Source: Streptomyces olivaceus (GTDB lineage Bacteria > Actinomycetota > Actinomycetes > Streptomycetales > Streptomycetaceae). From it: a stretch of DNA of 28,391 bases. This document shows positions 1-12,150 of this stretch, in pieces. The position numbers and the translations under genes were made by a program. Location: NCBI RefSeq assembly GCF_000721235.1, contig NZ_JOFH01000059.1, forward strand, positions 1-28,391, written 5' to 3'. Positions within the stretch are counted from its first letter, which is position 1. Each line of letters begins with the position of its first letter. The notes below the pieces were generated by a model. The model saw only the letters and a list, made by a program, of their open reading frames with translations, made no database searches and had not been told where the DNA came from.

Positions 1-2621
1 CCACCACCCTCCACCCACCCGGACCCCACACCCCCCTCCCCACCTACCCCTTCCAACACCACCACTACTGGCTCGACGCGACCGACGGAGCGGGCCTCGA
101 GGACGCGGGCTCGGCGGGGCTCGACGAGGCGTCGCATCCCCTGCTCGCCACTCTCGTCGAACTGCCTGAGGGGCAGGGGCTGGTGGCGACCGGACGGGTG
201 GGAACCGACACGCATGCGTGGCTGGCCGGTTATCTCCTGGAGGACAGGCCCGTCCTCCCGTTCGCCGCGGTACTCGATCTGGTGCTGTCGACGGGCGAGT
301 TGCTGGGCCTGGACCACCTCGAAGAGCTGACTCTGGACGCACCCGTCGTGCTGCCCGAAGAAGGCGGCGTGGACCTGCGCGTGCAGATCTCGGGCGCGGA
401 TGACGACGGCGATCACACGGTCGGCGTGCACACGCGTGCGGCCGGTGTGTGGACGCGACGGGCGCTCGGCGTACTGAACGTACTGAACGCGCCGCCCGAG
501 GCGACCGCGGTCGAACGGGAGACCGCTGTGGCACAGGAGGATGCGAGCGACGAGGACCTCGGACGGCTGACGGAGCGGCTCGGCGCGGCGGGGTACGACC
601 ATGACGGCGTGTTCCGGAGCATCCGCTCGTTCTCCGCGCCCGGGGACGGTGTCTTCCGCGTCCGGACGGCTCTTCCGGACGACGTCGGCGCTGACGGGTT
701 CGGTTTCCATCCGGCGCTGCTGGCCGCCGCCCTGGACGGTGCGCTGGCACACTCGTCGCAGGACGCGGTGATCCCGCTGCGGTGCACGGACGTGCGGCTG
801 CACGCGACCGGCGCCACCAGGGCTTCCGTCCGCCTGTCGCCCACCCGTGACGGCGGGGGTGTGTCCATCAGCGCCCTGGACGGGACGGGCCTGCCCTCCC
901 TGACGATCGGTTCGCTCACCACCCGGCCGCTCACCGAGGCGGATCTGGCGCTCCCTTCGGGCGGGCCGCCGCACTCGCCGCTCGCCGTGGAGTGGGCGGA
1001 GTTCGGCGCTCCCGCCGACCCGCCGGAGGTGTCCGGGGTGGAGACCCTCACGGTCGAGGCCGCCCCCGGGTCCGGGCCGGACGCCGCGCACGCGACGGCT
1101 CTTTGGACGCTGCGGGCGGTCCAGCAGTGGCTCGCACGGGAGCAGGATTCCGACTCCCGGTTGGTCGTGCTCAGCCGGGGTGCGGTCGCCGCAGGATCCG
1201 AGGACACGATCACGGACCTGCCCGCCGCAACCGTCTGGGGACTCGTCCGCGCGGCCCAGAACGAGCATCCCGGCCGCCTGGTCCTGCTGGACCACGACGA
1301 CACCCTTGCGTCCCTCGATGCCGTGGACGCGGCCGTCCGTACGGCGGTCGCGACGGGCGAGGCCCAACTCGCCCTCCGCGACGGTCGCTGCCTCGTCCCG
1401 CGCCTCACGTCCACGACCGAAGGTCCGGGACGGACCGGTCTCGAACCCGACGGAACCGTCCTGATCACCGGCGGCACCGGCACTCTGGCCGCCCACATCG
1501 CCCGTCACCTGGTCACGCGGTACGGCGCCAGGCATCTGCTCCTCCTCAGCCGACGCGGGCCCGACGCCCCGGACGCCGACCGCATCCGCGACGAACTCAC
1601 GGGGCTCGGCGCCCAGGTCACGATCGCCGCCTGCGACGCCGGTGACCGCGACGCGTTGGCCTCCGTCCTGGCGGACATCCCGGAGGGGCATCCGCTCACG
1701 GCCGTCGTCCACACAGCCGGTGTCCTCGACGACGCGACCGTCACCAACCTCACGCCCGAGCGGCTGCGCACCACGCTCCGGCCCAAGATCGACGCCGCAT
1801 GGCATCTGCACGAGCTGACCGCGGACGCCGACCTGGCCGCGTTCGTGCTGTTCTCCTCCGCCGCCGGAACGCTCGGTACGCCCGGGCAGGCCAACTACGC
1901 CGCCGCCAACACCTGGCTCGACGCGCTCGCCCACCACCGCCGGGCCCAGGGACGTCCCGCGGTCAGCCTCGCCTGGGGACTGTGGACCGAAGCCAGCGAG
2001 ATGACCGGCGACGCCCAGGACGGGACACTCCCCGCCCTGTTCGAGCGGCTCGCCCCGGGGCGTCCGCGGCAGACCGACGCGGGGGGCGCGGCGCTCGCCG
2101 AGCGGCTGCGCGGCCTGGACGACAAACGCCGCGTTCAGGCGCTGCTCGACCTGGTGCGCGGGCACATCGCGGCCACTCTGGGGCACGAGTCCGCCGCCGA
2201 CGTCGCCCCGGGGCAGGCGCTCAAGGAGCTGGGGTTCGACTCGCTCACCGCCGTGATGCTGCGCAACCGGCTGTCGGCCGCGACCGGCCTGCGGCTCGCG
2301 ACGACGCTGGTCTTCGACCACCCCTCCGCCACCGCGATCGCGGACCACCTGAACGAGCACTTCGGCGACGCCGCCGGGACGGGGGCGGGCGTGCTGCAGT
2401 CCGAGCTGGAGCGTCTGGAGGCGGCCGTGGCCGAGGCCGACCTGGACGACGAGGGGCGCAACCGGTTCGAGGCCCGGCTGCGGGCACTGCTGCTGCGGGT
2501 CACGGAGTCCCGGACGGCGCGCGAGGCGCCCGCCGACGACGACCTGGAGTCGGTGAGCGACGACGAGCTGTTCGACGCGCTCGACGAGGAGCTCGGGCTC
2601 TCCGGGCTGAACGAACGATGA
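1..2621 (+). CDS. Modular type I polyketide synthase, C-terminal part (DH*-KR-ACP-docking), 5' partial
   Basis: This is the 3' end of a PKS gene; codons begin at base 3 and the true start lies outside the window. The first residues contain [13 protein letters not shown], the linker that follows an AT domain. A DH-fold region runs from about 135 to 930. It looks dead: the catalytic His of HxxxGxxxxP is Tyr (231-233) and the Asp of HPALLD is Ala (723-725). The KR (about 1460-2000) has the TGGTGTLA nucleotide-binding loop, Ser, Tyr (NYAAAN), Lys and an LDD motif, so it should be active and of B type. The ACP (about 2145-2350) has GFDSL, with the phosphopantetheine Ser at 2241. An acidic C-terminal tail (about 2395-2618) looks like a docking domain. 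The module should deliver a beta-hydroxy unit. The next PKS starts 27 bases downstream, so this protein probably hands its chain to it. Confidence 0.93.
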   Translation, partial: TTLHPPGPHTPLPTYPFQHHHYWLDATDGAGLEDAGSAGLDEASHPLLATLVELPEGQGLVATGRVGTDTHAWLAGYLLEDRPVLPFAAVLDLVLSTGELLGLDHLEELTLDAPVVLPEEGGVDLRVQISGADDDGDHTVGVHTRAAGVWTRRALGVLNVLNAPPEATAVERETAVAQEDASDEDLGRLTERLGAAGYDHDGVFRSIRSFSAPGDGVFRVRTALPDDVGADGFGFHPALLAAALDGALAHSSQDAVIPLRCTDVRLHATGATRASVRLSPTRDGGGVSISALDGTGLPSLTIGSLTTRPLTEADLALPSGGPPHSPLAVEWAEFGAPADPPEVSGVETLTVEAAPGSGPDAAHATALWTLRAVQQWLAREQDSDSRLVVLSRGAVAAGSEDTITDLPAATVWGLVRAAQNEHPGRLVLLDHDDTLASLDAVDAAVRTAVATGEAQLALRDGRCLVPRLTSTTEGPGRTGLEPDGTVLITGGTGTLAAHIARHLVTRYGARHLLLLSRRGPDAPDADRIRDELTGLGAQVTIAACDAGDRDALASVLADIPEGHPLTAVVHTAGVLDDATVTNLTPERLRTTLRPKIDAAWHLHELTADADLAAFVLFSSAAGTLGTPGQANYAAANTWLDALAHHRRAQGRPAVSLAWGLWTEASEMTGDAQDGTLPALFERLAPGRPRQTDAGGAALAERLRGLDDKRRVQALLDLVRGHIAATLGHESAADVAPGQALKELGFDSLTAVMLRNRLSAATGLRLATTLVFDHPSATAIADHLNEHFGDAAGTGAGVLQSELERLEAAVAEADLDDEGRNRFEARLRALLLRVTESRTAREAPADDDLESVSDDELFDALDEELGLSGLNER

Positions 2622-2648
2622 CCCGGCGGGCGAAGGGGGACTGAACGC

Positions 2649-7358
<4,710 letters not shown>

Positions 7359-7487
7359 ACGGCTCCCGACTCCATCGAACGTGCCCCTTCCACCCGATCC
7401 CGGCCCCGTCCACCCGCTCCCGGCCGCTTCCACCCTCCCGCCCACTTCGGTCCTCATGGACCGCCGAACCCTCAAGAGGACACCCAT

Positions 7488-8966
7488 ATGTCTCATGACG
7501 TCGTCATCGCCGGCGCCGGCCCCGTCGGGCTCATGCTCGCCTGCGAGCTCCGGCTCGCGGGCTCGGAGGCCGTCGTCCTCGAAGACCGCCCCGAACCGAA
7601 CCCGCACGCGCCGGGCGTGGCCCTCAACGGCGGAGTCGTCGAGTTGCTGGAGATGCGCGGGCTGATGGACGCGTGCCGCGCCGACGGCTTCGAGTTCCCG
7701 ATGGCCCACTTCGCGCACATCTGGCTGGACCCGGGCCAGCTCGCCGGCCGCTACCCGTACAACTTCGCGATGGCGCACTCCCGTCTGATCCACCACCTCA
7801 CCGAACGCGCCCGGTCGCTGGGCGTGGACCTGCGCTTCGGCCACCGCGTGCGCGGTGTGACGCAGGACGCGGACGGAGTGGACATCCGCGTCGAGGGGCC
7901 GGACGGCGAAAGCACCGTGCGCGGCCGCTACCTGGCCGGCTGCGACGGGGCGGACAGTGCGGTCCGCCAGGCGGTCGGCGTCGGCTTCACGGGGAACGAG
8001 GAGCCCTTCCACGGGACCGTCTCCGACTTCGTGGTCGAGCCGGACAGCGTCCTCAACCAGCACATGGGCGCGAAGGAGTACCCCGCCGGGCTCTTCGCGG
8101 TGAGCCCCGTCGGGCCCGGCACGGTCCGGGTCCTGACCGGCGAGTTCGGCGTCGAACCCCCGAGCCGGGACGGCGCTCCCGCGCTCGCCGAGATCCGGGC
8201 GGCCGTGCACCGGCTCGCCGGCGTGGAGTTCACCGGCGACGAACCGACCTGGTCGGCGCGGTGGTTCAACGTGACCCGGCTCGCCGAGCGCTACCGCGCG
8301 GGCCGGGTCTTCCTGGCCGGCGAGGCGGCGCACACGCACTTCCCGCTGGGCGGGCAGGCGCTCAGCACGGGTATGGACGACGCGGTGAACCTCGGCTGGA
8401 AGCTCGCGCCGGACCTCGCCGGGTACGCGCCGGAGGGGCTGCTCGACACGTACGAGGCCGAGCGCCGTCCGGTCGCCCGGCGGGCGTGCACGACGGTCCG
8501 CGCGCAGGTGGCACTGCTCCATCCGTTGACGGAGCTGCGGGACGTGGTGACCGAACTCGTGCGGTTCCCGGACGTCAACGAGTACTTCGTCAGGATGGCC
8601 GGGGGCACCGACACCCGGATCTCCTTCGACGATGACCTCCCCGAGGACGCGCATCCGCTGCTGGGCCGCCGGATTCCGGGCGTGGCGGCCGCGGTCCAGA
8701 GCGTTCCTGAGCTGGCCGAGGCGTGGGCGTCGGGCCGCGGCGTCCTGCTCGACCTGAGCGACGACCCCGAGGACGGCCGTCTCGACATCACCGGCTGGAC
8801 CGACCGGGTGTCCCCGGTCCGCACGAAGCCGCTTCCCGGCATCGACGCCGAGGCGGTGCTGCTCAGGCCGGACGGCCGTGTCGTCTGGGCCGCGCGGTCC
8901 GGGCAGGGCGGCGACGGCCTCGCCGAGGCGCTCTGGAGCCGCTTCGGTACCCCGACCCCCGCGTAG
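7488..8966 (+). CDS. FAD-dependent aromatic-hydroxylase-type monooxygenase (possible cyclase)
   Basis: The protein has 492 aa. The ATG start has AAGAGGA seven bases upstream. A Rossmann GAGPVG (residues 9-14) starts the FAD domain, followed by the GCDGADSAVR motif and, near residue 279, GEAAH. The usual form of that last motif is GDAAH, so the FAD-ribityl Asp is Glu here. The C-terminal end resembles the thioredoxin-like domain of the PheA/TfdB hydroxylase family (LLRPDGRVVWAA). No transmembrane segment is evident. It may hydroxylate or epoxidise the polyketide. Another option comes from its position between the terminal PKS and the tetronate genes: spirotetronate and spirotetramate clusters encode flavoproteins of this fold (PyrE3 type) that form a decalin by [4+2] cycloaddition. 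The sequence alone does not separate these roles. The preceding 129-base gap is C-rich and shows no clear promoter. Confidence 0.85.
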   Translation: MSHDVVIAGAGPVGLMLACELRLAGSEAVVLEDRPEPNPHAPGVALNGGVVELLEMRGLMDACRADGFEFPMAHFAHIWLDPGQLAGRYPYNFAMAHSRLIHHLTERARSLGVDLRFGHRVRGVTQDADGVDIRVEGPDGESTVRGRYLAGCDGADSAVRQAVGVGFTGNEEPFHGTVSDFVVEPDSVLNQHMGAKEYPAGLFAVSPVGPGTVRVLTGEFGVEPPSRDGAPALAEIRAAVHRLAGVEFTGDEPTWSARWFNVTRLAERYRAGRVFLAGEAAHTHFPLGGQALSTGMDDAVNLGWKLAPDLAGYAPEGLLDTYEAERRPVARRACTTVRAQVALLHPLTELRDVVTELVRFPDVNEYFVRMAGGTDTRISFDDDLPEDAHPLLGRRIPGVAAAVQSVPELAEAWASGRGVLLDLSDDPEDGRLDITGWTDRVSPVRTKPLPGIDAEAVLLRPDGRVVWAARSGQGGDGLAEALWSRFGTPTPA

Positions 8967-8973
8967 AGGCGTT

Positions 8974-8992
8974 CCCTTAGGGCCGCTTAAGC
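8974..8992 (+). promoter_or_regulatory. CCCTTAGGG motif and GCTTAAGC palindrome before the tetronate cassette
   Basis: The 69-base gap before the KSIII gene contains CCCTTAGGG (8974-8982) followed directly by the perfect palindrome GCTTAAGC (8985-8992). This is an AT-containing island in a very GC-rich region. A closely related motif occurs in two other intergenic regions (14668-14680 and 21214-21223). It could be a binding site for a cluster regulator or part of a promoter; no protein can be assigned. Confidence 0.4.
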
Positions 8993-9035
8993 CGCGCCGC
9001 GCAGCATGGCCGTGGCAGCCGAAATGAGGACGGAA

Positions 9036-10064
9036 ATGAGCGTTTACCTGCACTCGGCCGGCACAGTGCTGCCCGGCCCGCCCATAGACATCGCGTCCCT
9101 CGCCGAGAAGTTCGACCTGCCCTCCGTGTGGGGGCAGTGGGTGGAGTCGTTCATCGACAACCCGTACCGGCACTACTCGGTCGACCTGGACTCGGGGAAG
9201 CTCCGGTTCTCCCTCGCCGACCTGGCCACGACCGCCGGGGAGCGGGCTCTCGCCGCCGCCGGGGCCGCGCCGGCCGACGTGGACCTCCTCGTCATGGGCA
9301 CCTCGTCGCCCGACATGCTCATGCCCGCAACCGTGAACGTCGTCGCCGACCGGCTGGGCATCGACGACGTGGCCACGTACCAGCTCCAGTCGGGGTGCAC
9401 GGGCGCGGTCCAGGCACTGGACGTGGCTCGGCGGCTGCTGGGTTCCGGCGAGCACCGGACCGCGCTGGTGATCGGCGCCGACTCCTGTGCCAAGCATCTC
9501 GACCTGTCGGTGGACGTCCGCTCGCTCCCGCCCGACCAGCAGGTCAACGGCGTGCTGTTCGGCGACGGCGCGGGTGCGGCCGTACTCGGCGTCGAGCGGG
9601 GGGCGCACGGGGTCGAGCTGCTGCGGACGCGGGTGCGGTGCGTGGGGCGCGGGCGGGAGCCGGGGCAGACCCTGAACTGGTTCGGCGGGGCCGACCGTCA
9701 TGCGGACCGGCCCGCCGCGGTCGAGGACTACAAGGCGGTGCAGGACGCGGTGCCGCCGCTGGCCGTGCAGACGCTCGACGAGATGCTCGACGCGCTGAAC
9801 TGGGACCGGGGCGAGGTCGACTACGTGCTGCCGCCCCAGCTGTCGGGGCGGATGACCGACGAGATCCACGCCCGGCTCGACGTGCCGGACGCCCAGGAGG
9901 TCAGCTGCGTGCGGGAGACCGGCAACACGGGCAACGCCCTGCCGTTCTTCCAGCTGGAGCGGCTGCTGCCGCGCATGATCGCCGGTGACCGCGCGGTGGG
10001 TGTCGCGATCGAGTCCAGCAAGTGGATCAAGGCGGGCTACGCGCTGGAGAAGGTGGACGCGTGA
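9036..10064 (+). CDS. FabH-like ketosynthase III of tetronate type
   Basis: The protein has 342 aa. ATG at 9036 is preferred over in-frame ATGs at 9006 and 9024 because AGGA lies five bases upstream and the protein then begins MSVYLHSAG. Thiolase-fold features are clear: active Cys121 in QSGCTGA and GDGAGAAVLG. Asn297 in GNTGN sits exactly 30 residues after the position of the FabH catalytic His, as in E. coli FabH (244 and 274). At that His position the protein has Pro267 (PPQLS in place of PHQAN). Members of this family in tetronate clusters are thought to join glyceryl-ACP and the PKS-bound beta-ketoacyl chain, forming a C-C bond and an ester. That reaction needs no decarboxylation, which may explain the loss of His. 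The stop overlaps the next gene by 4 bases (GTGA). Confidence 0.9.
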   Translation: MSVYLHSAGTVLPGPPIDIASLAEKFDLPSVWGQWVESFIDNPYRHYSVDLDSGKLRFSLADLATTAGERALAAAGAAPADVDLLVMGTSSPDMLMPATVNVVADRLGIDDVATYQLQSGCTGAVQALDVARRLLGSGEHRTALVIGADSCAKHLDLSVDVRSLPPDQQVNGVLFGDGAGAAVLGVERGAHGVELLRTRVRCVGRGREPGQTLNWFGGADRHADRPAAVEDYKAVQDAVPPLAVQTLDEMLDALNWDRGEVDYVLPPQLSGRMTDEIHARLDVPDAQEVSCVRETGNTGNALPFFQLERLLPRMIAGDRAVGVAIESSKWIKAGYALEKVDA

Positions 10065-11926
10065 CGCTGTCCGAGCTGCACGGGTCGGGGCGGCTCGCCG
10101 CCTGCTATCCGCTGGTCCCGGGCCTGCTGGCCGAACTCGACGACGGGGAGCTGGAGCGGGCCGGGCGCCTGCTCTCCCGGCTCGACCCCGACGAGGTGCT
10201 GCGGGCGCACCCGTCGACGCCGGTGGTCGCGGTCGCGGTCACCGGGCACCGCACGCTGGGCCCGCTGCTCGCCCCGCTCACCGCGGAGCTGGCCCGGCAC
10301 GGCATGCTCGTACGGGCGCGGCTGTCCGACTTCGACGCCTACGTGTTCGACCTCGGCGACCCGAAGAGCGCGCTGTACGAGGCCCGGCCCGACCTCGTCC
10401 TGTGCGTGCTGGACCCCGACACGGTGTTCGACGAGGTCCCGGTTCCGTGGACGGCCGAGGACGCCGAACGGGCCCTCGACGCCCTGGTCGCGAGGGTGCG
10501 GGACCTCGCGGTCGCCTTCGGCGGGCGGACCGGCGGCACGCTGGTCCTGAACACTCTCCCGCTGCCCCGGCGGTTCACCGCCCAGCTCGTCGACCACCGG
10601 TCGCGCGCCCGGCTGGGCGCGGCCTGGCGCAGGGCCAACGCCCGGCTGCTGGAACTGGGCGACGAGATTCCCTCGGTGATCGCGCTGGACCTGGATCCGC
10701 TGCTGGCCGAGGGGGTGCCCGCCGAGGACGCCCGGCTCGGGCGCTACGCCCGGACCGGTCTGTCCCCCGCCCTGCTGGCCCGGTACGCCCGCGAGGTCGG
10801 CCATCTCGCCCGCCATCTGACGGGGCGCACCAAGAAGGCGCTGGTCTGCGACCTGGACGGCACGCTGTGGGGCGGGGTGCTCGGCGACGACGGGCAGGAG
10901 GGCATCGAGCTCGGCGAGGGCCTGCGCGGGGAGGCGTTCACGGCGTTCCAGAACGTGGTCAGGCAGCTCGGTTCCCAGGGCGTCCTGCTGGCCGTGGCGA
11001 GCAAGAACGATCCCGGACCGGTGCAGGAGGCGCTGCGCGAGCACCCCGGCATGGCCCTGCGCCCGGACGACTTCGTGCAGGTGACGGCCAACTGGCGGGC
11101 CAAGCCCGACAACCTCCGCGACCTCGCCCGGGACCTCAACATCGGCGTGGACTCCTTCGTCTTCGCCGACGACAGCGCCTACGAGTGCGGGCTCGTCCGG
11201 CACACGCTGCCCGAGGTCGCGGTCGTCCGGCTGGACGAGGAACCCGCCCGGCACATCGAACGGCTGCTGCGCGACGGGTGGTTCGACACCCGCGAGCTGA
11301 ACGCCGAGGACCGCGCCCGCCCCGCCCGGTACCGGGAGGAGAAGGACCGGCACACGTTCCTCAGCTCGTTCGACTCGGTCGCCGACTATCTGTCCGAACT
11401 GGACGTCCGGGTGCGGCTCGCGCCGGTGACCGGGGCCGGCATCTCCCGAGCGGCGCAACTGACCCTGCGGACCAACCAGTTCCACACCGGCATGCTGCGG
11501 TGTCAGACTCCGCAGGTGAGCGAGGCCGCGGACGGGCCGGCGACACGCGTGCTCGGCATCCACTCCGGGGACCGCTTCGGCGACAACGGCATGGTCGGCG
11601 TGGTGTTCACCCGCCGGGCGGGCGACACGGTGCACATCGACAACTTCGTCCTCAGCTGCCGGGTGTTCTCCCGCGGCATCGAGACGGCGTGCCTGAGCGC
11701 GGTGCTGTCGGACGCCAGGGCCGCGGGAGCGCACGCGGTCGAGGCGGTCTACCGGCCCGGCCCGAAGAACTCGGCGGTGCGCGCGTTCTACCCCGACCAC
11801 GGCTTCACCGTCACCGGCGAGGAGGACGGCGTCCTCACCTTCCGGCACGACCTGTCCGACCCCGCCGGCATCGTCGCGCCGCCCCCGCACATCCGATTCA
11901 CCGAGTCTCTGGAGGAGAGCCGTTGA
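10061..11926 (+). CDS. FkbH-like glyceryl-ACP synthase (HAD-fold glyceryl transferase/phosphatase)
   Basis: The protein has 621 aa with a GTG start that overlaps the KSIII stop. It has an N-terminal extension of about 250 residues, then a HAD domain with DLDGTLW (Asp264 and Asp266). The C-terminal part carries a GNAT-like segment (TLRTNQFHTG, residues about 450-590). This is the long form of the FkbH family. Known members recruit 1,3-bisphosphoglycerate, dephosphorylate it and load D-glyceryl onto a dedicated ACP. Here the partner is almost certainly the 75-aa ACP encoded next, whose TTG start overlaps this stop by four bases. In FK506-type pathways FkbH leads to methoxymalonyl-ACP, but the dehydrogenases needed for that route are absent here. 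With KSIII adjacent, tetronate ring supply is the better reading. Confidence 0.93.
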   Translation: MTLSELHGSGRLAACYPLVPGLLAELDDGELERAGRLLSRLDPDEVLRAHPSTPVVAVAVTGHRTLGPLLAPLTAELARHGMLVRARLSDFDAYVFDLGDPKSALYEARPDLVLCVLDPDTVFDEVPVPWTAEDAERALDALVARVRDLAVAFGGRTGGTLVLNTLPLPRRFTAQLVDHRSRARLGAAWRRANARLLELGDEIPSVIALDLDPLLAEGVPAEDARLGRYARTGLSPALLARYAREVGHLARHLTGRTKKALVCDLDGTLWGGVLGDDGQEGIELGEGLRGEAFTAFQNVVRQLGSQGVLLAVASKNDPGPVQEALREHPGMALRPDDFVQVTANWRAKPDNLRDLARDLNIGVDSFVFADDSAYECGLVRHTLPEVAVVRLDEEPARHIERLLRDGWFDTRELNAEDRARPARYREEKDRHTFLSSFDSVADYLSELDVRVRLAPVTGAGISRAAQLTLRTNQFHTGMLRCQTPQVSEAADGPATRVLGIHSGDRFGDNGMVGVVFTRRAGDTVHIDNFVLSCRVFSRGIETACLSAVLSDARAAGAHAVEAVYRPGPKNSAVRAFYPDHGFTVTGEEDGVLTFRHDLSDPAGIVAPPPHIRFTESLEESR

Positions 11927-12150
11927 CGACCATCGACGATTTCCTGGTCCTGGTGCGCCACGAGATCGGGCTGCCCGTCGGCCCCGAGCACGCGGACGTA
12001 CCGCTGGACCAGGTGCCCGGCTGGGACTCGATGCATCTGCTGGCCCTGCTCACGGCCCTGGAACGGCAGACGGGACGGTCGATCTCGCTGCCGGACGTGC
12101 TGGAGGCCGAGAGCCTCCACGAGATCCACGAACTGGCGGTGCAGTCGTGA
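11923..12150 (+). CDS. Stand-alone acyl carrier protein for the glyceryl unit
   Basis: The protein has 75 aa. The start is TTG at 11923, inside the stop of the FkbH gene (TTGA) and preceded by a strong GGAGGAG site. The phosphopantetheine attachment motif is WDSM, with Ser36. Flanking residues (DVPLDQVPGWDS before it, LPDVLEAESLHEI after it) fit the four-helix ACP fold. By family knowledge it carries the D-glyceryl group produced by the FkbH-like enzyme and presents it to KSIII. The stop overlaps the next gene by four bases (GTGA), so these four genes are probably translationally coupled. Confidence 0.92.
   Translation: MTTIDDFLVLVRHEIGLPVGPEHADVPLDQVPGWDSMHLLALLTALERQTGRSISLPDVLEAESLHEIHELAVQS

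Noticed and set aside
2618..2644. Eight-codon ATG frame overlapping the first PKS stop
   Set aside because: It is too short to be a supported gene, and the next PKS has its own ribosome site and GTG start.
9985..11922. Upstream extension of the ACP frame through the FkbH gene
   Set aside because: Only the last 75 codons look like a protein domain. The upstream part is an Arg/Ala/Gly-rich shadow of the FkbH-like gene, and a strong ribosome site precedes the TTG at 11923.
10061..11926. FkbH-like gene as part of a methoxymalonyl-ACP extender pathway
   Set aside because: The acyl-CoA dehydrogenase, 3-hydroxyacyl dehydrogenase and O-methyltransferase of that pathway are missing, while KSIII and the E2/hydrolase partner of tetronate pathways are adjacent.
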